NCBI GenBank assembly: GCA_946902875.1
Contig: OX336340.1
Coordinates: 2,774,351-2,838,350 of the forward strand
From: Nematopogon swammerdamellus
Lineage: Eukaryota > Arthropoda > Insecta > Lepidoptera > Adelidae
Reading direction: 5' to 3'
Length of the DNA stretch: 64,000 bases
In this document: one piece after another, positions 53,268-64,000 of the stretch
How positions within the stretch are numbered: the stretch's first letter is position 1
Layout of the letters: each line of letters starts with the position of its first letter
Notes under the pieces: generated by a model
Database searches by the model: none
The model's input: only the letters and a program-made list of their open reading frames with translations
What the model was told of the DNA's origin: nothing
Program-made: the position numbers and the translations under genes

Positions 53268-53690
53268 TAGGTGAACTAGGTGATATGTCAGTGCTTCCCT
53301 TCGGTCGTGCCGGCTATACTGAACTACCGCGAAGTTTCTTGTCGATTCTTCTTCATGGGTGTAATCGAACCGGATATAACAAATTGTGGCAAGTTCGAGT
53401 GCAGTCTATGCGGTATGCCATATGAATGATCAATAAACGATATACGAATACAATTTACAGAGCCGTTTCAAACCGACCTTTCATTCAGTGTGGTGGCATC
53501 AACCGAGCGGGAGGTAAGAAGGGAAGGGAGCTACAGTTTAACGTGGAATCCGAACCACAGTCCGCCTCCAACGGTCGAACGGTCACTCGTCCAAGTACTG
53601 ACCGCGCCCAGGTGTGCTTATGATCACGACCGACAGGTGACCGATCGCACCACTGAGCTACCGAGGCTGACATTGTATTCGTCCAAGAAT
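53268..53690 (-). mobile_element. SINE-A interrupted by a LINE 3' end
   Basis: The antisense SINE runs 53268-53325 and 53453-53690 (ending at ACCACTGAGCTACCGAGGCTG). The middle is a LINE 3' end (AAGTTTCTTGTCGATTCTTC, GGGTGTAATCGAACCGGA). Confidence 0.75.
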
Positions 53691-55716
53691 CTATGTTGGT
53701 TGAATAACATTTCCAAAATATCTTATCTCATTGTGTTCACTGCACAGTGCACACCTGACTGCCATAAAACAAATTACTTACTGCCCATTTTTATGATTCA
53801 TTGGAAAAATAGAATGAAATTTTATTCTTTTGTTAGAATTATGAATGCAGTAAAAGCAACAACGTACAGGGTGGTCAGCTCAGAATAGTCATTGTTATTT
53901 AACAGCTTATCTTACTCTTTTGTTGTTGCAAGTTGCAAATTACTGTTAACTATAAAACTCAGGATTTTCTCTTCAATAATCGCACTGATACCCACTGGAC
54001 TGGTTATTGCAGACCTTTGTCAGTGTGTATGACGTATTATTTCTTCACTTTTAGAAAATCACTGATTCAGTACTTTGTAACAGATATTTGTAATCAGTAT
54101 TTTCGTGCACTGACACTGATACTGATCAGTGCGGACTTTGGTCAGTATTTCCCAACTCTAATGCGCCGACTCGAATAGTCTTATTCCAATTATTAGAATT
54201 TTTCTCCACTTCGAATGCATTCGAACAGTCGTCGCGGCGGCGATTCCGATTCAGCGTTTGCATTCGTAAATTATTTATATTCAACCGGAGTGACATTCAT
54301 CATTCCGACTGCCGGACGAATGAACTGTGATGAGACTGACTCTGATGACTGATGATGATGAGATTGCAATTTAATTTTTACGTTTTAAACAATCGAATTG
54401 ACCCATCACTACTATCATAGCCAACAATATTGCGAGAAGAAGACGGACGGCACGTCTAAGGTTGAGAGAAAAAAAGAGACAAGTATATGTTGCTTTGCGT
54501 CGCCCTACATATCACAGTCCGCGTAGTGGGAATGAGATCGCGTATGGGGGCACAGCGCGGGAGGGAGAGAGAGGGAGAATCTTTTCTGATGCACAATATT
54601 TCATGGAAGTAGTGTTTGAATTTGTGAAAAATAATAAATTTAATGGTGGAAATAATAATATTTACACATGATATGTGATTCCTTGATTTTTGGTAGCGAT
54701 TCTCGAAGAATTAGTGCGGAATATCACTACACACGACGGCATCTTCGAAATATCATTGATTTTCGATGTGTAGCGCCTCGCGGTGAACGGCTCGTGGTTA
54801 GCGGTCCGAACTGTGATCTTACTTTTGTTGTGCCGCTTGGAAGCTCAGATAATCTATCTACTTCTTTTTAACTTATAATATCATTGCTTATTAGTAAGTA
54901 GGTACCTATCCTTTTTTGAGAAATAATGTAAGAGGTTTTCATTTTAGAAAATATGGGAAACATTTTTTCTAATGGTTTGGAGGGATTTGGTATAACTGAT
55001 CTGGGAACACTGAAGGTACGGTGCGGTATAGATAATTTATTTATAATTTTTGTCAATCAAGTTAATGTGATATGATAAGCGTAGTTTGTGGTTTATAAAT
55101 GTTTTGTTTGCTCATGGTGTTTTCTTCGATTATTTGTGATACGTACCTGTGACCCGGCTTTGTTTTTTTGGTGTTTTCTACTTTCTCTCCGACTCCGACC
55201 TCGGTTACGTCTTCGATCATAAAAAATATTAAGATTCCGCATGTCAGGGCGATTCGTGACCCACCAAAAATACGTGCAATTCAAATATTACGTGCATCGC
55301 CCGCTCATTCTGCCATCGACCGCCAGCGCGAGAGCACTTGCTTCAGCGTCTTCAATATTACACAAATGCCGGCTTCAGGCCTCTGCGTAGTATACGAGAG
55401 CATCTGGCATTATATTTCAAGAGTGAAAATCCCTTCAAATACAATGTTTTATAAGAAAAAGTAAAAATTTTCACTTCATACATTTAATGTGTTTGGATTA
55501 AGTGGAGATGGCTTCTTTAAAATTAAATTTTTTTACGTCACCACCTTTGAAAACGGTAACACTGGATTCCCAAAAGAATTCTTTTATAATATATATATTT
55601 TACTATATTAGATGGCAATTTGAAAAGCTACAATAAAATCAACAAAATACCAGAACCCTTACATGATTTTTATTTACAGATTTTTGCTTGTGTTTTCTTT
55701 GTGTTTTTTTTTTATT
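53691..55716. other. Intergenic, nothing firm
   Basis: Several short frames lack recognisable domains. CACTGA-type motifs recur at 54060-54150. A (TGATGA)-rich patch lies near 54340. Confidence 0.3.
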
Positions 55717-56105
55717 GAAAGCGCGACCTGTGGCGCCGAGGCACCCATGAGATGTCTAAGGACGCCCATGGACATTTGGTCGTATGCGGGGGTTGCGAAT
55801 GCCATGCCGGCCCGACAGGTGCCTGTTCATGCCCCTCTTGAAGGACCCGAGACTGTACTTGGGAGGAAATATATAGAGAGGAGAACGTCCCAGAGTTTAC
55901 CGGTTCTATAGAGGAAAAATCTGCAGAAGAGGTTGGTACGCATCCACGGTAAGTCCAGCGTGTGGGAATGCAATCCTTTTTAACAAATTCCTCTTTTCAA
56001 ACAATTTCACTTTTAAAAGCTGATATTTGGCAGAGCCATCCCACAGGTGCAAGCAGTACTCCAAGCATGACCTGATCTGCGATTTGTGCAAAAGGACTTA
56101 GGTGC
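55717..56105 (-). pseudogene. LINE ORF2 C-terminal fragment
   Basis: Minus frames QIRSCLEYCLHLWDGSAKYQ then SFLYRTGKLWD and FKRGV-like remnants, related to 48900-49328. Frameshifted. Confidence 0.7.
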
Positions 56106-57067
56106 ACAAGAAATTTACGTGTTTCTTTCTTGGTTGGTTCTTTTTTGATTCTTACAGATTTTGAATAACATATTTATTTGCTTTATGAAACGTATATGAC
56201 AAAGTGGTTCAAAAAAGTTAACATCAAAGGGAGGAATACGAAAATATTAAAACTGTTCTCGTTTAAATAGTTAGTGAGAAATTATTATTTAGGTTGACTG
56301 CAAAATTAAGTTTGTTTGTAATATATTTATGTATCAAAAAGGTGATGAGTGGAGGTGAGAAATGTTTTTCTTATTATAACCAGTTTGGTGGTTCAAAAAA
56401 AATTATCAAGGTTAATTTATAAAAGATGCGTCACTACGCTCCGCATCTTCTATAAATTAACCGTAACCTAATAGGGACCATGTCGAGGCAGCCCGTGTCG
56501 TTTGTGCATACATGTCTATTCAAAATCAATGTTTTTGTAGTTAAAAAAAGTAAAGTTTTAATTTTGCATGAAAGATTAAAAATTAAAAGTTGTATGGAAA
56601 CCTGTTTCTTCTTTTAAGTAAACTAAATAAACTACGCGTCCGGCAAAACATTATTTCACTAAAATTTATTTTTTAACTTCAGTCTACACAATAAGCTTAC
56701 TAGCAATTTGCTAGCAAACTTCCCCACTTCAAAGCCACGCCCCCGTCGTATTTGTGCGGAACCCTCGGTTTGTGGGTTGGTCAACTTGGTCTGTGTTTTT
56801 AATGTTAGTAACATATTGGCTTTATTTCTAGTAGACACTTCACACTATTAAAGCAAAAATTTTGATATTCCTGTCATTATTGTCATTTTGAGAAAGAAAG
56901 ACAGGAGATGAACGAATGATTTAATAATCTTAATTTAAGCACGTCTGTCAAATTTTAGGTGATTTTAGTTGCAAGTGATATAAGACACGTCTAAAGTCGA
57001 CATAAATTGACAAATCCGTTTGAAATTTTTATAAAATAATTCACTCATCGTCCATAGGTTTTCTTTC
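56106..57067. other. Intergenic with one palindromic repeat
   Basis: 56400-56500 belongs to the GATGCGTCGC family (AAGATGCGTCACTACG ... CGCATCTTCTATAAATTAAC). Nothing else. Confidence 0.4.
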
Positions 57068-57345
57068 ACAAATAAATGTAAATCGTAAAACTGTAGGTCC
57101 CTTCCCTCCTAATCTTACTTGGTGGTAGGGTTTAACCCGCCCGGGTTGGTACCACCGCACTGAATGAAACGTCGGTTGAAACGGCTATGTAAATAGTTTG
57201 TGTTTTCCGACCAGTTCAGTGTAGCCGGCACGATCAAAGGGGAAAGCACTGACATGGCACCTAGTTCACCCGGTGTTATGGGCTGACATCACGGACGTTG
57301 TAGGTGATGTAGCCAACCGTGTCAGTTTCCATAAAAAAAAATAAA
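57068..57345 (+). mobile_element. SINE-A, 5'-truncated
   Basis: Starts near AAAACTGTAGGTCCC, has the full body and ends in an A tail. Confidence 0.78.
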
Positions 57346-57779
57346 CGAAAAAAATTTCAATAAATGTTTTTAATAAATAATTTAATAATAAGAAGTAAAA
57401 AGCCACCTCCATAGTTTTGAGCCGTTGAAGCAAGCGGCAATTTATCGATCGACTACGTGCGACATTCGCTTGTTTTGGAACACGTAAATGTTTGCGTGGA
57501 GCGTGCAGGCAAGCGATACGGGATTACTGCGCGTGGAAAAAGGATGACACAATATCACTGCGATCTCTTGAGATGGTCGGTCCTGTATTACGCGATACGC
57601 ACACTGCCATAACCACGGTGTCTCGTTTTAGTAATAATTGAAGTATGAAGCAGTGGCGGCTTTGACCTATAAATCTTAGTGAGGCGACTAAAAAATCCAC
57701 CTACATTGCTATTACTTTATGATAAATTGAAAAACCTAAACCAAATTTTTTTTGGCCCTAACAATACTTAACCAAAAAC

Positions 57780-58530
57780 TACTATGGAATCGCGCACCGA
57801 GGGTACCGTATCGCCATGTCACGGCTAGCGCCACTAGATGAATTTCATAACACGCCACGCCATCTAGATGGCGTGTTATGAAATACTTCATATTAGTTAG
57901 TCACGATTAGAAAATGATTCATCATCTATTTGGTAGATGGCGCGCGCGCATACACTTTTTTAAACCAAAAAGTGTATGCGCGCGCGCCATCTATGGGAAC
58001 CCCCGTGAGTTTTTTACTTTTTCTTATTTTCATTATTTTTTGTTATATCGGCCATAATAACACATTTTCTGTGAACATTTCAACGGGCTACCAAATTACG
58101 GTTCAAGAGATACAGGCCTCGGACAGACGGACGGACAGACAAGCGGCGGGTGGCCGAGTGGTTTGGGCATTGGCTTCAAATGCGAGAGGTGCGAGGTTCG
58201 AATCCGGTCGGCGTGTAACAATGAGTTTTTTTCTGACGAAAAAATTTACGTGTATGCATACCTACACCTGCTGCTGCCGCATAGCAGCCTCGGCTGTGTT
58301 CTCCTCTAGTCTAGTATAGCCAGCAATCCAGGGAAGTCTCCGGTATGGCACCTACCTTCTCGGAGGTGATATTGACTGGTCGGAGCATGCGCTTTGGCCC
58401 CTCCGGCTCAGCCACCCATACCGGATTACATAAAAAAAAAGACAGACGGACGGACGGACAGACAGACAGACAGACAGACGGCGTAGGCTTAGTAATAGCA
58501 GTAATAGGGTCCCGTACCGGATACGGAACC
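57780..58530 (-). repeat. GGTTCCGTA-family repeat, antisense, split by SINE-C
   Basis: Antisense tail at 57785-57800, two palindromes (57845-57885 and 57945-57995), ATTACGGTTCAAGAGATACAG, a (GACAGACG)n microsatellite split by the SINE, then GGATACGGAACCCTA. Confidence 0.75.
58143..58437 (+). mobile_element. SINE-C with intact tRNA-like head
   Basis: A box TGGCCGAGTGG (58151-58161) and B box GGTTCGAATCC (58195-58205), close to tRNA-Ser/Leu in type. The central domain of the 36105-36490 copy is deleted. It is flanked by GACAGACGGACGGA on both sides. Confidence 0.82.
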
Positions 58531-58557
58531 CTAAAAAAAAAAAAAAAGAATTCGCAA

Positions 58558-58625
58558 AAGTGAGATTCGAACCAACGTCACTAGATTGAAAAGCGAAGCG
58601 TAAACCATTGAGCTATGAAACTTAC
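58558..58625 (-). other. tRNA-like sequence
   Basis: Minus strand TAGCTCAATGG and GGTTCGAATCTC boxes. No cloverleaf is convincing. Confidence 0.35.
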
Positions 58626-59164
58626 CGTAACTAGTGCGAATTTCGCCATCTTAATCACGGAGGTAAAACAAACCGACTTATAGAAAACGTGAATCGCCCC
58701 ATCTCGCTCTGCATTATTTTAATTGGATATAGATGTCTCGTCCGGCGCCATTTATCAGAGCCTCAGCTGCTCCCTACATCCAAAGCCTCCAAGGTCAACC
58801 TGTTGTCTTTACGCTTGGTGAAGCGATACCAAACATAAGCGATTCGTCGCCGCACCGGACCGGGGTGAGTCACCATATGCCATGCCGTACGTGACACGTC
58901 ACACGTCACGTCTGTGTGTGTGTGCGTGCTGTGTTGGTGGTGTTGATGCACTAACACATCTTTAACGTATTTCGTCGCGCGCGTCGCACCACCCGCCTCC
59001 GCCTCCTCCGCGCCGCCGCGCTAATATTGTGATCAGTTCGGATCGGATATACTTGACTTTTTTAAGTTTTCTTTCTTGATATTTTGAAATGTTTTTTTTT
59101 TCTTTACTTTCAAGATATTAAGTGAGGCGGTGCTTCACTTGCTTCACCTGGGGAACCGCCACTG

Positions 59165-60019
59165 GTATGAAGTGCGGAGTCCAGAACTATTTTTTCTGTC
59201 TACGGGTTACGTTTATTGGACTGATCAGCGGAAATAGCAGCAGGAAAAAAAATTATAAGGTGATATCATCCTAAGAGAAGTATTGTTATTAGAAAACAAA
59301 AAAATAAACATTAAATGATATATTTTATTCATTCAATTGTTTAATTTCTTTCCATTCCTAAAAAAAAAAGAAAATATTGAGGTTATGAACCTACGTACCT
59401 ATACCTACCTAAGCATACGTACTATCTAGTATAGAAAGTTATAGATAGATATGAGCTACTTGGAGATTATATCAATAGATGGCGTATAATGACGAGTGAA
59501 GCTGATGCCTCTAAACCCCACCTTATAAGTTACTCTATGGTGAGTATTGAGTAGTGATAGCAAAGAGTAAAGTAATATAGTGATAGTGACCTGACCATAG
59601 AGTAACTTATATGCTGACTGACAGGGGGGGGCACAGATTACCAATATATACGTCTGGGGGGGGGGGGGGGGGGGGGGGGGGGAAGTGACCAAAGAATTAC
59701 TCAGTTCTTCTTCTTCTTTTTATTTCTGGCGATTAGCCGAATACGTTCGACTTATTACGCCAATATCAAGTCTTGAAAGATCCACGGTAATAAATAAGTA
59801 CTACTTCTCAGTCTCACATAGAGAAAACAAATAATTTTCAGTGGCGACTCCTTTCAGTTGGCGAGGTTGGCGCCGCCAAACCAAATAAAATGAATGACAC
59901 CATTACTACAGAAGCATCAAGCTAAAATAAATGTGAAAAAATATCGGAATTAAATTATTTATATCATATAACTATAACCCACGATTAATAAGATAAAACG
60001 TCAATCCCGTACCCGTTAC
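59165..60019. other. Intergenic with small hairpin and poly(G)
   Basis: 59522-59612 holds the inverted pair TTATAAGTTACTCTATGGT / ACCATAGAGTAACTTATA. 59656-59682 is a run of 27 G. No gene. Confidence 0.5.
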
Positions 60020-60480
60020 ATAATTTGAAATTTCGCGCGCGTCAAACGCGGGCGACGACGAATGACGACACATCAAGGCATTCATTGGCCGGTTGGCTAC
60101 ATTTTGAAGCGCCATCGTATTCAGTACAAGGCGGAAGCGGCCGAACGTCCCCCCCGTCCCGCGCGGACCCGCTGCTCAGCCTTTCGAGTTGGCACAGCGG
60201 GGAGTGCATTAATGCATTTAGTGACGCGGTAGCGAGTAGAGCGAAGCGAGCGAGCTAGTGTGTGTGTTGCGTGTGTGGGTGTGTGCGCGCTGCGACCACA
60301 CGACGAGTATTCTTGTGCTGTGCGACGTGCGATGCGATGCGACTAGCGAGCTAGGCTAGGTGTGTTATGTGCGCGTGTGTGTGCGCATTGACTCGCGAGT
60401 TGATAGCTGCATATATTCCGTTATGTAGGTATGGACTTTGTATGGATGAATCCTGTGCAGTGTTGTTAAATTAAAGTTAT
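60020..60480. promoter_or_regulatory. GC/CpG-rich stretch, possible promoter or 5' UTR
   Basis: CpG-rich with (TG)n tracts, unlike its AT-rich surroundings. A 77-codon frame (60025-60258) has no recognisable domain. It may be a promoter for a gene outside the window or another GC-rich transposon. Confidence 0.3.
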
Positions 60481-61155
60481 TTATTGGTAATTATAATGGC
60501 AAACTCCTTCCGAGCTATCTACGGAGCACTCAAGGACAAGAGAGACTCAGTAATTTGGCACTCTTATCTGTGCAAAAGGAGTTGCTAATAAAATTGAGGA
60601 AGAAAGAAGATTTTCACGATCGAGTCATCGAAAATTTCTTGTCTGGGGAACGAAGAGTGGACTTCATGTACAAATAAAATGTAACTATTTCAAGCTTGTA
60701 TGCCTGTCTCGTCGTCGTCGTGCCAGAGGAGACGTCGCTGTTGTCGGCTGCAACTCGACTGCTTTGACACAACCAGTAGGTACCTATCTACAGACAAATT
60801 AATCGTAAGTGAGAAAAATAAATCATTTAAACTAAATATTATAAAGTATCTATATCGTAATCGTCTTTCAGTTTTTGAACTCATTGTGGTAGAAATAAAT
60901 TAACGCGTAGGTACCTAAGTTATGAAATTATGAAAAAAAAATCCTTAGCCAGAGCCAACCCAATATTCAGGACCAGGAGTCGCGACTGAATTTTGATATA
61001 AATAATGAATAATTTGCACTCAGATGAAGGAGAAAATTAAAAGGGAAAATGTATATACTTTTATATTCACTATATCAAATACAAAGAATATATATAATTA
61101 TACAAATAGATCTAAATAAGTAAATTTATAACTTTATCATGAGTTCTAATAAAAG
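60481..61155. other. Unassigned
   Basis: A short frame after 60497 (MANSFRAIYGALKDKRDSVI) soon meets stops. Not recognised. Confidence 0.25.
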
Positions 61156-62017
61156 CTAATAGTTTAAGAATTTTGAAATTATTTGAATAAAGAAGGGATG
61201 AAAAATTTGTGGGAAGAGGAACCTTAAGCCTAGGAAGAGAATCATAAAGAGGAGGCGTATGAAGCCGGCAAGCAAGTAGAATAATATGCCCGACCGTACC
61301 GTAACCTCGTCCAGACCACACTCACATAGCGAAGAGTCCTTAATATGCAATTTAGCTAGGTGAAAAGGAGAACAAACATCACCAATTCGAAGCCTACATA
61401 TTACTGAAGCAACTGTTTTCTTCACATTTAATTTGAAAAACCATGGTTTGGCTGGGATCTCAGGCTGGATATTAGCATAAAATGCTCCTTTATATTTACT
61501 TGTCCTATGCCAAGCCTTAGACCAAGATTTTTATTGATAACCTTGAGGCAAACAAATTAAGTCATGACAATAGTTTCTAAAGTTTGATCGGTCACCATGG
61601 ATCACTGCATCTTTAGCACACTCGTCAGCACGTTCATTACCCATAATGCCACAGTGAGCAGGGATCCATGCAAGAACAACTTCAATTTTGTTTAAATGAA
61701 ATTGATACAGAAGTTCCCTGATTTGTAGAATAAGTGGATTATGAGTCTTAGTTTTGAATGGATTTTGAGCAATTGATTGAAGGGAACTTCGTGAATCTGA
61801 GAGAATTAAGTTTTTAACCATGGATCCAGATAGTTGGATATATTTCAACGCCTCCAAGATAGCACGGACTTCACCTGTATATATAGATGCTTCAGGGGGA
61901 CTCTTCGTCTTACAAACAATGTAACAATTTTGATGATAAAGAGAGGAACCTACTGTTGGAGAGATTGCAATAACCTCTATTCATAGACAATCTCAAATCA
62001 ACTCATAAAAGAAAAGT
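61156..62017 (-). pseudogene. LINE ORF2 3' part with RNase H domain
   Basis: Minus frames carry an RNase H domain (ALKYIQLSGSMVKNLILSDS, then VVLAWIPAHCGIMGNERADE) followed by VICRLRIGDVCSPFHLAKLH and SLCECGLDE. RNase H after the reverse transcriptase points to an I/LOA/Ingi-like clade. Frameshifts and stops show it is dead. The copia element sits at its right edge. Confidence 0.75.
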
Positions 62018-62022
62018 ATTAA

Positions 62023-62135
62023 TGTTATGTTTGACATGTAATATTCTGATATGTTGTCATTGATGAAAATGGAGTAAAAACAAAATATTTTTCTGAGAAG
62101 ACTTGCTTTATTTCAAAGATACATAAGCTATAACA
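62023..62135 (+). repeat. Putative 5' LTR of the copia element
   Basis: Begins TGTTAT and ends ATAACA, an inverted pair, directly followed by the primer-binding site. At 113 bp it is short for a copia LTR. The 3' LTR lies beyond the window. Confidence 0.65.
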
Positions 62136-62150
62136 GGTTATGGGCGCAGC
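62136..62150 (+). other. Primer-binding site
   Basis: GGTTATGGGCGCAG resembles the copia-type site that pairs with an internal part of initiator tRNA-Met. Confidence 0.6.
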
Positions 62151-62187
62151 GTGTTTCGTGTAAAGCAGAGTGAAAGTTTTCTCAGTG

Positions 62188-64000
62188 ATGGCAAGTGGCG
62201 GAGGTGGTGAGGAACCACCGCCGGGCTGCGAGGAGTCGCACTTTCGAGGTATGCCGTCTATAGAGAAATTAGATGGAAACAGCAACTATAATACGTGGAA
62301 GTTTTTGATGGAGATGCACTTAATCCACGATGATTTGTGGCAGTATACTCATTCCATGCCGGCAGAGGGTGATGCAAAAGACATCAAAGGAGACCAAAAG
62401 GCACGTGCAAAAATTTGCCTGATGGTTAGGCCGCATTGTTTAGTTCACGTACGCCAGGCGAGAAATGCTAAGGAAGCTTGGGATGCTCTCAAGTTTGCAT
62501 TTGAGGACAGAGGCCTCAATAATCGATGTCGAATGCTGTCGAAGCTAGTCAGTCTCAAGTTGGAGCAATTTACAACAGTGAGAGACTATGTAACTGCTCA
62601 GATAACGGTAGCACAACAACTGCGCGACATAGGCAAGGAGATAGATGATGAGCTACTTGCAGCACTAATGCTACAAGGTCTTACCGAAGATTTTCAACCT
62701 ATGAGAATGGCTATTGAGAACACAAACATTATGTTGACGACCGACTACATCAAGACTAAACTTCTACAAATGGATGAAGTTTACTTCGGCACTACTACAG
62801 CGACGAGTTCTGCACTTATTTCAAAGAGGACCACAAACGTCAAGCGAGAGATTCAGAGGGATAATCAGAGACAAATCAAGTGTTTCATTTGTAATGGACC
62901 GCACAAGGCAAGAGACTGTCCGGACAACCCAAGAGGAAAGAATATTTCTCCTGCGAGTGTGCATACGACGTTTGCTGCTACTGAAAAAGATCATCCCCAG
63001 GAAGAGTGGATCCTAGATTCTGGAGCATCGTCTCATATGTCTAATCGGGTAGATTGGTTAAGAGGATACAAAGAGCACGAAAAGAGGGAGGTCTCGGCTG
63101 CGAATGGTGGTAAGATGTATGGACAAGGGACTGGAACTGTGGTGATGGATGAATTGGATGTTGATGTGAGGAATGTTATGTATGTACCTGGGTTATCAAC
63201 TAATCTACTGAGTATAAGTACTCTAACTAAGAGAGGTTTAGTGGCTGTGTTCTCAGAGAGAGAATGCAAGATATACAAAGAGAGTGAAGTTAGTATAATA
63301 GGCAAGGTATCAGTTAAAGGTACTGTAGAAAAAGGTATTTATAAACTGAAATACTCTTCACAGGGAGTTGCACTGACTTCAACAGCAAGTGATGAACTGT
63401 TTTTGTGGCATCGGAGGATGGCACACCTAGGAGTACGTAACCTGAAACTACTTAGAGACCACATGGCAACAGGGGTGAGTTTCATAAATGTTACTACCAC
63501 ATCGCTAGAGTGCGAACCATGTCTGAAGGGCAAACAGACAAGACAACCATTCAAGAAGGGTAGTGCTACGAGGGCTACTGAGGTACTAGGGTTAGTACAT
63601 ACAGATGTGTGCGGACCAATGAGCGAGGACTCCATCGGTGGGAGTAAGTACTTCATGACATTCATTGACGATAAGACACGGAAGACCTTCGTCTATTTTC
63701 TCAAGCGCAAGAGTGATGTGTTTGGAAAGATAAAGGAGTTCAAGAGCTTTGCTGAAACTCAAACAGGTCAGAAGCTAAAGATTATAAGGTCGGACAACGG
63801 CAGTGAGTATGTCAATAAACAAGTGGGAGAATTTGCGAAAACATATGGAATTCAACATCAGCTGACTGTAGAATACACACCTGAGCAGAATGGAGTTGCT
63901 GAGCGTGCAAATCGCACAATCGTAGAAAAAGGTAGGAGCATGCTCCAAGAATCAGGCCTAGATATTAAGTACTGGGCAGAGGCTGTCTGTACTGCAACCT
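62188..64000 (+). CDS. Ty1/copia gag-pol polyprotein, partial
   Basis: One uninterrupted frame from the ATG at 62188 to the window end (604 codons). Gag has the copia UBN2-type region (WKFLMEMHLI, AWDALKFAFEDRG, LKLEQFTTVRDYV) and a zinc knuckle CFICNGPHKARDC (CX2CX3HX4C). Protease follows with the WILDSGASSHMS active site. Integrase follows with the HHCC finger (HRRMAHLG ... CEPCLKGK) and the core (HTDVCGPM, FIDD, IIRSDNGSEY, YTPEQNGVAERANR). Reverse transcriptase and RNase H must lie past 64000. With no stop in 1.8 kb, the element looks recent. It inserted into the LINE at 61156-62017. Confidence 0.92.
   Translation, partial: MASGGGGEEPPPGCEESHFRGMPSIEKLDGNSNYNTWKFLMEMHLIHDDLWQYTHSMPAEGDAKDIKGDQKARAKICLMVRPHCLVHVRQARNAKEAWDALKFAFEDRGLNNRCRMLSKLVSLKLEQFTTVRDYVTAQITVAQQLRDIGKEIDDELLAALMLQGLTEDFQPMRMAIENTNIMLTTDYIKTKLLQMDEVYFGTTTATSSALISKRTTNVKREIQRDNQRQIKCFICNGPHKARDCPDNPRGKNISPASVHTTFAATEKDHPQEEWILDSGASSHMSNRVDWLRGYKEHEKREVSAANGGKMYGQGTGTVVMDELDVDVRNVMYVPGLSTNLLSISTLTKRGLVAVFSERECKIYKESEVSIIGKVSVKGTVEKGIYKLKYSSQGVALTSTASDELFLWHRRMAHLGVRNLKLLRDHMATGVSFINVTTTSLECEPCLKGKQTRQPFKKGSATRATEVLGLVHTDVCGPMSEDSIGGSKYFMTFIDDKTRKTFVYFLKRKSDVFGKIKEFKSFAETQTGQKLKIIRSDNGSEYVNKQVGEFAKTYGIQHQLTVEYTPEQNGVAERANRTIVEKGRSMLQESGLDIKYWAEAVCTAT

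Larger units (their letters stand above)
57651..59164. mobile_element. hAT-type element with nested repeats
   Basis: Ends CAGTGGCGGCTTTGACC and GGGAACCGCCACTG, with exact 8-bp duplications GTATGAAG (57643-57650 and 59165-59172). It carries a GGTTCCGTA-family repeat, which in turn carries a SINE-C. Confidence 0.87.

Noticed and set aside
62774..63665. Short ORFs on both strands in the copia region
   Set aside because: Out-of-frame shadows of the continuous gag-pol frame from 62188 to the window end.

Overview
This window looks like TE-rich DNA from a moth or butterfly. The evidence is a set of interspersed families I recognise as lepidopteran: Helitron-like elements with a GCGGAGCCGCGGG hairpin and a CTAG end, SINEs whose heads mix tRNA and 5S rRNA promoter boxes, RTE-type LINE tails ending in (TATC)n, and the repeat carrying CTCGCACTTGGCCGG. 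No bacterial feature is present. All genes seen are spliced.

Two host genes can be modelled with confidence, both on the minus strand. (1) bora (aurora borealis, the Aurora A activator) runs from 37840 down to 24180 in nine exons. Every junction phase agrees and the model totals 2196 nt (731 codons plus stop). (2) A gene with four C2H2 zinc fingers and a FAR1/MULE-like domain runs from 51901 down to 46643 in three phase-consistent exons (1644 nt, 547 codons plus stop). An isolated first-exon-like segment (5360 to 5261, minus) may belong to a third, unrecognised gene.

Layout. 1-5.2 kb: LINE, SINE and Helitron debris. 6.6-8.5 kb: satellite array with a perfect 19-bp-arm hairpin in each 182-bp unit. 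9-23.9 kb: hAT elements, foldbacks and SINEs, including a 2.7-kb hAT-like element filled with an inverted 10-bp minisatellite, beside an uninterrupted paralogue of its target. 24.2-38 kb: bora, its introns packed with mobile DNA. 38-46.4 kb: nested hAT, SINE and LINE insertions. 46.6-52 kb: zinc-finger gene. 52-61 kb: SINEs, a triple nest of elements, and a GC-rich unassigned stretch. 61.1-62.0 kb: a LINE with an RNase H domain. 62.0 kb to the end: a Ty1/copia LTR retrotransposon, open at the window edge.

The most unusual feature is what has happened to bora. The exon with the conserved FRWxI core is tandemly duplicated in frame (159-bp period), with a third partial copy cut off by a SINE. 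Exon 7 is followed by about twelve 149-166-bp copies of itself, each keeping splice-like ends. The intron/exon 4 boundary has a second copy about 21 kb away. Exon 8 has a MITE 28 bp from its acceptor, exon 2 has a SINE touching its donor, and the stop codon abuts a consensus splice donor. Family names for the repeats come from recognised motifs and structure, not from database searches.
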